NCBI GenBank assembly: GCA_048493715.1
Contig: JBGDCZ010000008.1
Location: 15,710 to 79,709, forward strand
DNA length: 64,000 bases
Source: Arsenophonus sp048493715
GTDB taxonomy: Bacteria; Pseudomonadota; Gammaproteobacteria; Enterobacterales; Enterobacteriaceae
Direction of reading: 5' to 3'
Made by a program: the position numbers and the translations under genes
The notes under the pieces: model-generated
The model's input: the letters and a program-made list of their open reading frames with translations, nothing else
Database searches by the model: none
What the model was told of the DNA's origin: nothing
In this document: positions 21,469 through 31,391 of the stretch, in pieces
Layout of the letters: each line of letters opens with the position of its first letter
Numbering within the stretch: position 1 is the stretch's first letter

Positions 21469-22122
21469 CTAAAATAACATTACACTAAGTACTGTTTCTG
21501 TATATAGAATAATTACTACTTTGCCCGGGATGCTGAAATCATAGTTAGCAAAATATCTTGCGACGGTATTTTTATCTGTAACATGCCAGCTTTTAATACC
21601 AAACTGTTTTGCTGCAGTAATATTTTCTTGTGTATCATCAAAAAATAGTGTCTTTAGCAGCAAACCTATCTGATTGTAAAACATATTTATAGATTGCCAG
21701 ATCTGGTTTACGCATTCCAAGATCTTGCGACAAGTAGAGAAAATCTGAAGAAGCTGCGATTTCAGGATAATGGCAGGGCCAATAATTTTGATGTAAACGA
21801 TTTGTATTAGATAAAATAACCACCCCGTGGCCTTGCTGACGTAAACGCGTCATAATTTCTATGACATCATAACGTAATGAAGATATCATTCCATCCCAGT
21901 GCAAATTCTTCAAAACTTAAAGACAAACCTAATTTTTCATTAGTGATTTCAGTAAATTCAAAGTCAGAAATTTTATCACATTCATGTAGTTTGACTGCTT
22001 CGTCTAGCCCAAATTTTTGGGCCAAACTTACGATAGGGATGTCACTTAGTTCACTCCACACCTGTAGAGCAAGATTAAAGTCGATATTAATAATTACTAC
22101 CCATATCGAAAATATACAGCAT
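21469..22122 (-). pseudogene. yihX: YihX-like HAD phosphatase relic
   Basis: Relic of YihX, a HAD-superfamily hydrolase that dephosphorylates alpha-D-glucose 1-phosphate in E. coli. The start MLYIFDMG at 22122 carries the first HAD motif but shifts frame at once. Further pieces are VWSELSDIPIVSLAQKFGLD, FALGWNDIF, LRQQGHGVVILSNTNRLHQ (motif II, SNTN), SQDLGMRKPDLAIYK (motif III Lys) and FFDDTQENITAAKQFG (motif IV DD). They lie in at least three frames, with breaks near 22090, 21890 and 21645. In E. coli yihX lies just upstream of rbn-dtd-fabY; rbn is missing here. Confidence 0.88.
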
Positions 22123-23353
22123 AAATTTTCTCCATAGTGACGGTTTAGCTTTACTACATCATTATTAAAATGCTTAAACAGAAGAAAATCATTTGTTATG
22201 ATAAATAAAAAATATTTGTCATAATTATTAAATTAATTTATTCAAAACAAGATAAATTCAATACAATCAAAATAAATTTAAAACTAATCAATAACCATAT
22301 TAAAAATATACACACGAATATTAATTTTTATAGCAAAAAATAACTTTTATTTCTAATAATCATTAAAGTATTATATAAAAATATTTATTACTACTTGTTT
22401 AGATATGAATGTTTAAAAAACATGTTGATATTTTGCTAGAATTTTAAAACTAGCGATTAAAACACTAAAAACAGTAAAAGACTTAATATGCTAGCAAAAA
22501 TACCAATTTATTATTTTTATACCATAACCCCCATTTAACAATTAATATATTGTAAATTTAAAATTAAAAAAAGAAAAACATAATCGAGTAATCCTAATAC
22601 ATAACTCTCTAACCTGCTTATATGCAACAATAAATACTGGCTTGATAAATAACTTCTCGATTTAATTAAAAGAGTGATTGTAACACTAATTTCACCAATC
22701 AAATAATAAGTCATATCATATTGTTAAATAATTACATTAGGGAAAATAACTTAGTTTATTACTTGTAATTTTTTACATTTTATTAAAAGATTACATGCTT
22801 TAGTTTGCTGGCTAAAACATTTAAACTATTTACTTAATTTTAATAATTATCATATGCAAAAACTTACCATAGATATTATTGACGCTATATTTTTTACTTA
22901 AACTTATCCGCTTTTTACCATTATTAATGGCAATACAAGTCAAATATAAAATGGACTGCTATTTTTGATATTTTTAGTCATACGATTATATAATAACACT
23001 TAATTTTAAAATTATTAATCTTTAATTACAATATGAACATATATTATCAATAATATAATTTTTATTAACATAAAAAATAGCAAAAATTTATTTTATATAT
23101 TATTTAAATAAAAAATTTTATCATTACTTTTATTATTAATTAACTGGAAAAATCACAAAAATTCTATAAGAATAAAAATACTAAATTAACAATGATTATT
23201 AAAGCTATATTATATTTTTGAGCATAATAGAAATTTATAGATTCAAATATTGAATATAACTTGGTTATTAATATATTCCTAATATAACTAAATATTAATA
23301 AATCAAAAATTTATATTTAATAATAATCACACTCAACTAAAGGAGTTATAATA
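22123..23353. other. 1.2 kb gene-free, very AT-rich stretch
   Basis: Extremely AT-rich sequence with no convincing reading frame on either strand and no RNA gene that I recognise. Local base composition is visibly poorer in G+C than the flanking genes. It could be the eroded remains of the yihX-typA interval or a leftover of transferred DNA; nothing in it decides between these. Confidence 0.6.
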
Positions 23354-23737
23354 ATGAATATAAGCACAATGGGTAACGGTTTTACTGTGTTTTTTAGATT
23401 GTTCGATAATATCTTTAAAACAGATAATAGATTCGAAATGAACATAACAAGTTCTACAGGAAAATAATTAAAAGCTTATTCATTCTATGGAGAAAAAGCA
23501 GAATATACTAAACTCGAAATTGATAATTCAGCAGGAACAATCGTCCTGAATTTTATTATCCAACGCAAAGATAATTATGAGGTTATTTCCACTGGCTACG
23601 GAATAGTTAAATATGATGATATTGATGAAAAGTTAGAAGTTTTAGATTTTAAAGCAGAAAATAGAAAAGTTATTGTACTTCATTTAACTAATCCATCTAA
23701 CCAATGCTTTAATCTTGAAATTAAGCGAAGCAATTAA
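23354..23737 (+). pseudogene. Unrecognised 127-codon gene with an in-frame TAA
   Basis: A single consistent frame runs from ATG 23354 to TAA 23735, broken only by TAA at 23465-23467 (codon 38). It has a good ribosome site (AAGGAG, eight bases before ATG). The readable product starts MNISTMGNGFTVFFRLFDNI, and after the stop continues LKAYSFYGEKAEYTKLEID, GTIVLNFIIQRKDNYEVIST, KVIVLHLTNPSNQCFNLEIK. Alternating hydrophobic and polar residues suggest an all-beta sandwich. I do not recognise a family. It stands alone in AT-rich DNA and is followed by a strong terminator. The frame continuing cleanly past the stop suggests a recent single-base loss of function, or readthrough. Confidence 0.55.
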
Positions 23738-23841
23738 TTCAATCAACTCTAAAAAATTTGCTAATAACAAGATATAAAACATATTTAAATATAAATTGTA
23801 AACCACGTTCTTTATAGTTCATTTTATATAATAAATGTAAA

Positions 23842-23875
23842 TTAAACAAAGGTGTTAAATAACACCTTTGTTTAA
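23842..23875. terminator. Bidirectional hairpin between hypothetical gene and typA
   Basis: Very long perfect stem: TTAAACAAAGGTGTTA at 23842-23857 pairs with TAACACCTTTGTTTAA at 23860-23875, with only two bases at the tip. It lies between convergent units, 22 bases after the typA stop. On the minus strand the following bases include TTTACATTTATT. It probably terminates typA and perhaps the opposite gene. Confidence 0.75.
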
Positions 23876-23897
23876 ATTAAAAACCTAACAATTTTAT

Positions 23898-25721
23898 TTA
23901 AACTTCTTTATTTCTATAAGCACGACGGCGGTCGTTCTCTGTCAAATAACGTTTCCTCAAACGAATTGATTGCGGAGTAACTTCCACTAATTCATCATCA
24001 TCAATAAATTCTAATGCCTGTTCTAATGTCTTTTTAACCGGAGGGGATAAAGTTGTCGCTGCATCTGTCCCTGATGCACGGATATTGGTCAATTTTTTAC
24101 CAGTTAAACAATTCACCGTTAGATCATTAGAACGAGAATGGATACCAATGATTTGTCCTTCATACACTTCAGCACCATGACCAAGGAATAATTTACCGCG
24201 ATCTTGCAAACTATAAAGCGCATAAGCTACTGCTTTACCTTGACCGTTTGAGATCATAACGCCATTTTGTCGACGGCCAATTTCACCAGGTCTCACATCA
24301 TCATAGTGACTAAAAGTTGCATATAGCAAACCGGTACCTGATGTCATTGTCATAAATTCTGTCCGAAAACCGATTAAGCCTCGGCTTGGAATAAAACAAT
24401 CAAGTCGCACTCGACCTTTTCCATCTGGCAAAATATCACGTAGTTCACCTTTACGTTCACCTAATGCCATCATAACATCGCCTTGGTGCCGCTCTTCAAT
24501 ATCTAAGGTAACTTGTTCAAAAGGCTCCTGTTTACGACCCTCAAAATCACGGAAAATAACTTTTGGTCGAGAAACGGCTAATTCAAAACCTTCACGGCGC
24601 ATATTTTCAATTAATACCGAAAGGTGAAGCTCACCACGACCGGAAACACGGAAAGCATCGGGATCTTCAGTCTCTTCTACCCGTAATGCAACGTTATGCA
24701 CTAACTCTTTTTTCAAGCGATCTAAAATTTGACGCGAAGTAACATATTTCCCTTCAAGACCACAAAACGGTGACGTATTAACACAAAAATACATACTCAC
24801 CGTTGGCTCATCAACTGCCAGCGCTGGCAACGCTTCAATATTATTTGGATCACATAACGTATCGGAGATATTTAATTCGCCAAGCCCCGTCAAAGCGATA
24901 ATATCACCCGCCTCAGCAATTTCAGAATCGATACGCTCTAATCCTAAATGTGTCAATACCTTACAAACCTTACCACTACGTGTTTTGCCTTCACTATTAA
25001 CAATAGTGACGGTTTGGTTAGGCTTCACTGCACCACGCTTAATACGACCAATGCCAATAACACCCAGATAATTATTGTAATCAAGCTGAGAGATTTGCAT
25101 TTGAAAAGCGCCAGCCAAATCAACCTGTGGAGGAGAAACATATTTTACAATGGCTTCATACAGTGGTGTCATATCCTGCACCATATCATTGTAATCTGTT
25201 CCAGAGATACCATTTAAAGCAGATGCGTAAATGATTGGAAAATCAAGTTGCTCATCAGTCGCCCCTAAGTTGACAAACAGATCAAAGACCTGATCAACAA
25301 CCCAATCTGGCCTTGCCCCTGGACGATCTATTTTATTGATCACTACAATTGGTTTTAAACCGTGAGCAAAGGCTTTTTGGCTAACAAAGCGGGTTTGTGG
25401 CATCGGGCCATCCATTGCATCAACCAAAAGCAACACACTGTCAACCATTGACATAACTCGTTCAACTTCACCACCAAAATCAGCGTGTCCTGGCGTATCA
25501 ACAATATTGATTCGATAATCATGCCATTTGATGGCGGTATTTTTTGCCAAAATAGTAATGCCACGCTCTTTTTCCAAATCATTGGAATCCATTACACGTT
25601 CATCTAGGTTATTACGTCCACCAAAGGTGCCAGATTGTTGTAATAATTTATCAACCAGTGTTGTTTTTCCATGATCGACGTGTGCGATGATGGCGATATT
25701 TCTTAAATTTTCAATAGACAC
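23898..25721 (-). CDS. typA: Ribosome-associated GTPase TypA/BipA
   Basis: Complete 607-residue translational GTPase involved in 50S subunit assembly and stress or low-temperature growth. G1 is AHVDHGKTT at residues 13-21, G2 includes ERGITI, G3 is DTPGHADF, G4 NKID, and the EF-G-like domains follow. The C-terminal domain specific to BipA shows SRGLIGFRTEFMTMTSGTG and the terminal basic LRKRYLTENDRRRAYRNK. Length agrees with E. coli BipA (607). In enterobacteria typA is usually divergent from glnA; here glnA is not seen upstream. Confidence 0.98.
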   Translation of the reverse strand: MSIENLRNIAIIAHVDHGKTTLVDKLLQQSGTFGGRNNLDERVMDSNDLEKERGITILAKNTAIKWHDYRINIVDTPGHADFGGEVERVMSMVDSVLLLVDAMDGPMPQTRFVSQKAFAHGLKPIVVINKIDRPGARPDWVVDQVFDLFVNLGATDEQLDFPIIYASALNGISGTDYNDMVQDMTPLYEAIVKYVSPPQVDLAGAFQMQISQLDYNNYLGVIGIGRIKRGAVKPNQTVTIVNSEGKTRSGKVCKVLTHLGLERIDSEIAEAGDIIALTGLGELNISDTLCDPNNIEALPALAVDEPTVSMYFCVNTSPFCGLEGKYVTSRQILDRLKKELVHNVALRVEETEDPDAFRVSGRGELHLSVLIENMRREGFELAVSRPKVIFRDFEGRKQEPFEQVTLDIEERHQGDVMMALGERKGELRDILPDGKGRVRLDCFIPSRGLIGFRTEFMTMTSGTGLLYATFSHYDDVRPGEIGRRQNGVMISNGQGKAVAYALYSLQDRGKLFLGHGAEVYEGQIIGIHSRSNDLTVNCLTGKKLTNIRASGTDAATTLSPPVKKTLEQALEFIDDDELVEVTPQSIRLRKRYLTENDRRRAYRNKEV

Positions 25722-26244
25722 AAATTTTTACCATATTTTCTAACTGGAAAGGATTAAATGACTCTGGCCAAGCAGTGGCTTTGCCGGTAGGCATCTACAC
25801 ATATGCTGTTATTTTACACATAATATTGGCGGAGTGAAATAAATGTGAACTGTATCAACTTAAATAACTCTTAAGCAGTAGAGTAGTCACTAAAAGGCGC
25901 TTCTATTAATGCTCTAATTAGGCTAGTTTACCATGTATTTTTTATATTAATGGTTAAACTAGCGAAAACATTTAAATGAAGTAAACTTTTTTCTTTTAAC
26001 AGATGTTTAAAATAACTTTACTGACAGCAATTATTTTAAACATATCAATAAAATCATTATTATTTAACGCACTAAAATTATCTTGTAAAACATTTAAAAC
26101 AATCTTTCATGGTTTAATACTGATTGTATTTTGTTGTTTTGTTATAAATATATTTTTCTATTTATGACAACATTTATCAGATATTTAATAATCCATTCTT
26201 TTTTTCATCATTTACTTGAAAATGGAATTCTGCCAATGGCTTGA
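25722..26244. other. Gene-free stretch between typA and the ppc relic
   Basis: About 520 bases with no reading frame of note. It should contain the typA promoter. The glnA gene expected divergent to typA is absent and I can find no glutamine synthetase motifs. The right edge merges into ppc remains. Confidence 0.55.
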
Positions 26245-27177
26245 TACAATACCTAATATCGTCGCCGCCTGCTAATTGCCGTAGTTCAGGCGTTGCTTCT
26301 GACATCGATAGTTCAGAAACTAAGATTTGAATGTCGGCTAAAAAAAGTTCAGCCGCTTTCTAGCGACTCAGTAAAAGAACCTCACGAGTAACATCAGCAG
26401 TAACAAAGGGGTTACCATCACGATCACCGCCCATCCAAGAAGTAAAACGAATCAAATCAGTATCAACAGGTAAATTAATTGCTAAACTGGTTTCACGCTG
26501 TTCATTAAATTCACGTAAAAAAGCGGGAACACCATCCCATAATGAATTTTCAACAACGGCAAATTCCTACTTAGCTTCATCAATCGGCGTAGGGCGATTT
26601 TTTCGAATTTCATCAGGAGACCAACACTGGGCAATTAACTGACGTAAACGTCGCATGATATTATTACGTTCATAATCCACTAAATCATCATGATCTAACT
26701 GAGCTAAACAGGTATTCACTTCAATCAATTTGTGAATTAAAGTACGGCGTGCAATTTCCGTTGGATGTGCGGTTAATACTAATTCAATCGATAATTGCTC
26801 GATCGCTTTGATGATGATCGCCTTATTATTAAATCGTTGTTCTTTCAAACGAGCAAAAAGATTAGCCAATACCTCATACTAGCTGCTTTACCATGAAGAG
26901 AAATACTATAATATTGTTCTGCGACATTGGCTAAATTGAGAAATTGATTAAATGCCCTGGCTACCGGAAACAGTTCATCATTAGAGATGATTCTGTAATG
27001 TTTTCAATAAAGCTTGTCGCTGTGCTTTATTTCCTGCCCAGGAAGGATTTTGACAATTTACGGATAGATTCTACTTTATCTAACATATCCTTACCTAAAG
27101 CATTTTTAATCGTATCATCTAACAACTTACCTAACATACTCACATTACTACACAATCGCGGAATATTGTTGAACCAT
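26245..27177 (-). pseudogene. ppc: 5' relic of phosphoenolpyruvate carboxylase (ppc)
   Basis: Only the first third of PEP carboxylase remains (about 300 of roughly 880 residues). From ATG 27177 the frames give QQYSAI, SNVSMLGKLLDDTIKNALG, VESIRKLSKS, ISNDELFPVARAFNQFLNLA, AEQYYSIS, then the open piece with SIELVLTAHPTEIARRTLIH (containing the catalytic His of the TAHPTE motif), MRRLRQLIAQCW, FAVVENSLWDGVPAFLRE, RFTSWMGGDRDGNPFVTADVT and ILVSELSMSEATPELRQL. Numerous stops and shifts interrupt it, and everything downstream, including the GRGGSIGRGG active-site loop, is missing. Oxaloacetate replenishment by this enzyme is therefore lost. Confidence 0.92.
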
Positions 27178-27571
27178 AAAACTCTCTAACCTTCACCGTC
27201 CAAAAGTTTATTTATTCATATTTAAGTTTAGAAAGCTTTATTAGCAGATATTTCTCACTCTAATAACAGAATCGCCAAATAATAATATTCTTTTATGATA
27301 TAATGGATATTAGCTTTACCAGCAAACCTAAACATATATCAAAAGTATGGCATCTTTAAAAAATTCTATGATTGACTTAATTGCCCCGACAAAGATTATT
27401 TCAGTTCAAAGCGGGGAGCAATTCAACGAAAGTAGTAAATAAAGGGCTTGCTAGCCACAATGCTTAACTGTTCAGCCCACCTTGGCAAACTAAACAGCGA
27501 AATAATCCCTCTATTTTTATTGACTATAGATACACGGGTGAAGTACACCGACTATGCCATTATTATCGTGA
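27178..27571. other. Gene-free stretch between ppc relic and metL
   Basis: In E. coli the interval from ppc to metL holds the argECBH group, katG, metF and others; here only about 390 bases remain. I find no readable remnant of metF or the arg genes. A modest inverted repeat (CCCCG near 27383, CGGGG near 27413) was seen but has no U-tract. Confidence 0.5.
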
Positions 27572-30010
27572 TCAAAGTAATTGTGATAAACGATTAAGAT
27601 CCGACTGAATTGCGCCCGCTGTCACATCACGCCCTGCACCTGGCCCTCTTATTACCAGTGGATTATCACGATACCAACGACTCTCTATAGCAAAAACATT
27701 GTCACCTGGTAACAGCGCTGCTAATGGATGCTCAGGCAAAATAGCTTCAACTCCAACTTTGGCACGATTTTTAGCGGCATCAAAACGAGCCACATAACGC
27801 AACACCATGCCCATCTCCTGAGCAGCTTGCAAACGTTGCGCCATTTGTTCGTTAATCACCATACTATTTTTAAAAAACTCATTCAGATCACCAGTTGCCG
27901 CTTCGACAGGCACTAGTGACTCAACCCGTACCTGTTCAGGTTCAATTTCATAGCCAGCTTCACGGGCCAAAATGATCAAATTACGCATGACATCTTGTCC
28001 TGAGAGATCAACTCGCGGATCTGGCTCGGTTAAACCTCGCAGCCAAGCTTGCTTAACTAACTGATTAAACGGTAGCGTGCCATCAAATTGTGAGAATAAC
28101 CAAGATAAGGTACCAGAAAAAATACCACTAATAGAAAGGATATTATCACCACTCTCTTTTAAATCACGGACCGTATAATTAACTGGTAATCCCGCACCGA
28201 CTGTCGCATTATAAAGCCAGTAGCGACCCGTTTTGGCAAAAGCATCACGTATCTGACGGTAATCGTCACTCACCAGAGTGCCGGGGATCTTATTGGCACT
28301 GATAACATGAAAACCATAACTAGCAAAATCAAGATAGCTTTTTGCCACCCCCTCACTGGCCGTTATATCAAGCACAACCAGATCATCAAACGGATGTTCT
28401 CGCATCCAGAGAAAAAGCGCTTCATCTTGATATATTGTTGCTTCATGATCAAAAAAAGCTAATACTCGACTTGGATCAATACCTTCATAATTTAACAGGC
28501 TACGACAACTATCGATGACCCCGGCGAGAATAAACTCAAAATCACTACGGGCTGAAATAATTTTTTGCTCAGTGGCAAACAATTCCAACCAGCGAGAACC
28601 AATATTACCTTTGCCAAACAGAACTAATCCAATACGTTTTTCCGCCCGAAATAAGCTCTGATGTAATCCCTGGATCAAATGTGATGTTTGAGTTGCACGT
28701 AACACAGCCACCAGGCTAATTTCTTCTTCCGAATGCCAAATAAATTCAACGGGTTGATCTTTTAATTGCTGATAAAAACGATGACTATGTAACGGATTTT
28801 TACCAACACCGGCCCCAACAAGAGCAACCAAAGAAAAACGATCACGTAATGATAATTTTTCTGCTACCGCCATCTCCTTCAATATCTCCAGTGCACTAAC
28901 GGCAACTTCAGAGGTATAACATAATTGGATCAATTTACGATCGGGATGTAACCCTGTGGCTAATGGGCGCAACTGACTCCGTTTAAGCAACAAATCGATA
29001 TCTTTATAGTGTTGACTAAAATTTTGCTGGCTGGCTAGGATTAGTTCGACCAGACAAACATCATCATGGCTAGTAACAATTTTTACCCCTGTACCTGAAG
29101 CTAACACCCGCTCTATTTTTGTCGAACCCTGTTCAGGCTGATAACTACATCTCAGTTGTAAGTCAATATTAGTGACCGAAATTGGCTGTAATGTGCGAGT
29201 ATGAAGCACCGGTGCCGCTAAACGCGCTAATTCACTAGCTTCATCAAGACGTAATAATGGCAGTAAACAGGCATCTTTGACTTTGCGTGGATCAGCGCTG
29301 TATACACCAGCAACATCACTCCAAATGGTTACTTTATTGACGCCCGCCAATGCCCCCACTTGTGTTGCTGAATAATCACTACCATTACGCCCTAATAATA
29401 CCGTTTTACCTTGTTTATTTTGGGCAATAAACCCTGTCACCACCAAACGTTTATTAGTGTGTTGTTGCAAAAGTTGTTGTAACAATGGGCGTGAGAGGGT
29501 TTCATCTACTTGTGGTTGAGCGGCAAATTCTGCCCGCAAGAAAAGCCGTGCATCTAACCAATGACTTGGCAAACCAAATTGTTCCAAGACTGCGGACATT
29601 AAACGTGCAGACCAAATTTCACCATGGCCAACAATTTCTGCATAGCTATCATCAATCGGTTGATCTAATAAGGTGCTTAAACGCTCAAAATCAGTTAAAA
29701 ATGCTAACTTTATTATGCGGGCTTTTTTCTCAGGTAACAAACCAATAATCAGATCCTCTTGGTAACGGCGGATTTCCTGCTGTACCTGATGGGCTGCAAT
29801 ACGATCACTTTGACTTAATTTGAGCCAATCAATTAATTGATTAGTTGTTGTCCCTGCCGCAGATACCACCATTAAATCACCTGGCTGGCTATAATTTGCC
29901 ATGATATTAGCGACTCGCTGATAACATTTGACATCCGCCAGACTACTACCACCAAATTTATGTAATTGACGATGGTGATATTTTACTGCCCCCGCTGTCA
30001 TTGCATTCAT
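27572..30010 (-). CDS. metL: Bifunctional aspartokinase II / homoserine dehydrogenase II
   Basis: Complete 812-residue MetL (E. coli 810). The N-terminal aspartokinase phosphorylates aspartate (HKFGGSSLADVKCYQRV at residues 17-33; GFIAQNKQGKTVLLGRNGSDYSAT), and the C-terminal homoserine dehydrogenase reduces aspartate semialdehyde (NAD-binding GLVLFGKGNIGSRWLELFA near 461-479; NATVGAGLPVNYTVRDL; GIFSGTLSWLF; DVTAGAIQ near the end). The frame is clean throughout. The methionine-specific partner metB is reduced to a tiny relic just upstream, so MetL may now serve threonine, lysine or homoserine supply rather than methionine. That role is inference. Confidence 0.97.
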   Translation of the reverse strand: MNAMTAGAVKYHHRQLHKFGGSSLADVKCYQRVANIMANYSQPGDLMVVSAAGTTTNQLIDWLKLSQSDRIAAHQVQQEIRRYQEDLIIGLLPEKKARIIKLAFLTDFERLSTLLDQPIDDSYAEIVGHGEIWSARLMSAVLEQFGLPSHWLDARLFLRAEFAAQPQVDETLSRPLLQQLLQQHTNKRLVVTGFIAQNKQGKTVLLGRNGSDYSATQVGALAGVNKVTIWSDVAGVYSADPRKVKDACLLPLLRLDEASELARLAAPVLHTRTLQPISVTNIDLQLRCSYQPEQGSTKIERVLASGTGVKIVTSHDDVCLVELILASQQNFSQHYKDIDLLLKRSQLRPLATGLHPDRKLIQLCYTSEVAVSALEILKEMAVAEKLSLRDRFSLVALVGAGVGKNPLHSHRFYQQLKDQPVEFIWHSEEEISLVAVLRATQTSHLIQGLHQSLFRAEKRIGLVLFGKGNIGSRWLELFATEQKIISARSDFEFILAGVIDSCRSLLNYEGIDPSRVLAFFDHEATIYQDEALFLWMREHPFDDLVVLDITASEGVAKSYLDFASYGFHVISANKIPGTLVSDDYRQIRDAFAKTGRYWLYNATVGAGLPVNYTVRDLKESGDNILSISGIFSGTLSWLFSQFDGTLPFNQLVKQAWLRGLTEPDPRVDLSGQDVMRNLIILAREAGYEIEPEQVRVESLVPVEAATGDLNEFFKNSMVINEQMAQRLQAAQEMGMVLRYVARFDAAKNRAKVGVEAILPEHPLAALLPGDNVFAIESRWYRDNPLVIRGPGAGRDVTAGAIQSDLNRLSQLL

Positions 30011-30018
30011 GATAAAAA

Positions 30019-30105
30019 TTACCTCTTCGCTCCCAACTGAAATGCGTTATCCAAATCTTCAATCAAATCCTAACTATCTTCAATAATTACGGAAAAATTT
30101 AATAA
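30019..30105 (-). pseudogene. metB: 3'-terminal remnant of cystathionine gamma-synthase (metB)
   Basis: About 29 codons that read as the last residues of MetB: SVIIEDS, stop, DLIEDLDNAFQLGAKR, stop, matching the conserved C terminus of cystathionine gamma-synthase (GIEDxEDLI-DLExAF). The rest of the roughly 386-residue gene is gone. Position directly upstream of metL and divergent from metJ is where an intact metB lies in enterobacteria, which supports the call. The remnant ends eight bases before the metL start codon. Confidence 0.75.
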
Positions 30106-30254
30106 AATTTTTTATGGCAGTAGCTAGCTTATAAATCAAATAATACCCGGCTCATATAGCACTGAACTTATGACAAATAGTTAATATTGATGGTTTATAT
30201 AACATAACATTTATTAGTTAAAAAATTTGAAAAGATAATCAAATATAATCAATT

Positions 30255-30278
30255 GGACATAAAGATGTTAATACCTCT
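30255..30278. promoter_or_regulatory. Possible degenerate met-box array upstream of metJ
   Basis: Three consecutive 8-mers, GGACATAA, AGATGTTA and ATACCTCT, match the MetJ box AGACGTCT at about 4, 5 and 6 of 8 positions. Tandem, weakly matching boxes are typical of MetJ operators, and this is the expected place between metB and metJ. In AT-rich DNA such matches arise easily, so confidence is low. Confidence 0.3.
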
Positions 30279-30458
30279 AAAAATCCAAAATGCTTTACGT
30301 TTAAAGCAAGTAGTGGGATAATTATCAATATCAAATACGAGAATAAACGATAGAATATTAGAAACTTAGTTAAACAAATTTTTGCCAATTAAGACTGTAT
30401 TTATACAGCAACAAATAAATTAAACTTTTCTATTGATTGACTTAACTTAAGGTATCCC

Positions 30459-30776
30459 ATGGCTGAGTGGAATGGTGATTATGTTAGCCCTTATGCTGAA
30501 CATGGTAAAAAAAGCGAGCAAGTAAAAAAGATCACAGTATCTATCCCATTAAAAGTACTTAAAATCTTGACAGATGAACGTACTCGTAGACAAATTAATA
30601 ACTTACGCCATGCGACAAACAGTGAATTGCTATGTGAAGCATTTTTACATGCGTTCACTGGTCAACCCTTACCAAATGACGATGATTTACGCAAAGAACG
30701 TGATGATGAAATTCCAGAAGCAGCAAAAATAGTTATGCGCCAAAGAGGTATTGATCCAGATACATGGGAATATTAA
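30459..30776 (+). CDS. metJ: Methionine repressor MetJ
   Basis: Complete 105-residue MetJ, the same length as in E. coli. It is a ribbon-helix-helix dimer that binds met boxes with S-adenosylmethionine as corepressor. The DNA-contacting beta ribbon KKITVSIPLKVLKILTDER lies at residues 23-41, followed by the helix RRQINNLRHATNSELLCEAFLHAFTGQPLP. The repressor is retained although metB beside it is nearly erased, so some other met-box genes must remain, or the gene simply has not yet decayed. Confidence 0.97.
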   Translation: MAEWNGDYVSPYAEHGKKSEQVKKITVSIPLKVLKILTDERTRRQINNLRHATNSELLCEAFLHAFTGQPLPNDDDLRKERDDEIPEAAKIVMRQRGIDPDTWEY

Positions 30777-30812
30777 TTATTTCCCTTATTCTTGAAACAT
30801 TAAGCCACTAAA

Positions 30813-30842
30813 ACTATTTATAAAAATAGTCTTTATTTAACT
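30813..30842 (+). terminator. Weak AT-rich hairpin after metJ
   Basis: ACTATTT at 30813-30819 pairs with AAATAGT at 30824-30830, followed by CTTTATTT. It lies 37 bases after the metJ stop. The stem is almost all A-T, so its strength is doubtful. Confidence 0.35.
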
Positions 30843-30950
30843 GTTTGTTGCTTCAATAATTTTAGTTTTATATAAAAGTAACACTACGATATTAAGCGCA
30901 GTATTACTCTTATATCGTAAGCACGATTTTCTTACTTCATTAAACCATTA

Positions 30951-31166
30951 TTACTTTTTCATGCCTGGAATATTGAATCGCTGCTTGAAGCGATCAACAC
31001 GGCCACCGGAAGCCACATCACGCTGTTTACCTGTATAGAATGGATGACACTTACCACAAACATCCAAATTCAAATTATGATTAACAGTTGATTTAATTTT
31101 CATTACATTACCGCAAGAACAAGTCGCAGTAACTTCTTCATATTTAGGATGAATACCTTTTTTCAT
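30951..31166 (-). CDS. rpmE: 50S ribosomal protein L31
   Basis: Complete 71-residue L31 of the zinc-binding type: cysteines occur in TCSCGN and DVCGKCHPFYTG, giving the four-Cys set of the C+ form. It starts MKKGIHPKYEEVTATCSCG. L31 bridges the ribosomal subunits. It is divergent from priA, as in E. coli. Confidence 0.97.
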   Translation of the reverse strand: MKKGIHPKYEEVTATCSCGNVMKIKSTVNHNLNLDVCGKCHPFYTGKQRDVASGGRVDRFKQRFNIPGMKK

Positions 31167-31391
31167 AGGAAAACCTCTACTTAGGCCGTATCGCTATCTA
31201 ACCCCCACCGTTAGACACCATACGTCAAATCGATTAAGAATAGTGTTTAGTAATAATCAAAATTACTAACAAAGGTAGTGGATCATACAGAAAATCTGTT
31301 TATAGCACAATGAAATCTAGTCAAATAATGTGATACCCTATCTTTTATGTCTTATAAATAACATCTATGATAATTACTTGGAACACTAATA

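Noticed and set aside
27330..27570. Possible metF or transposase remnant between ppc and metL
   Set aside because: Six-frame reading gave no stretch that I could match to either.
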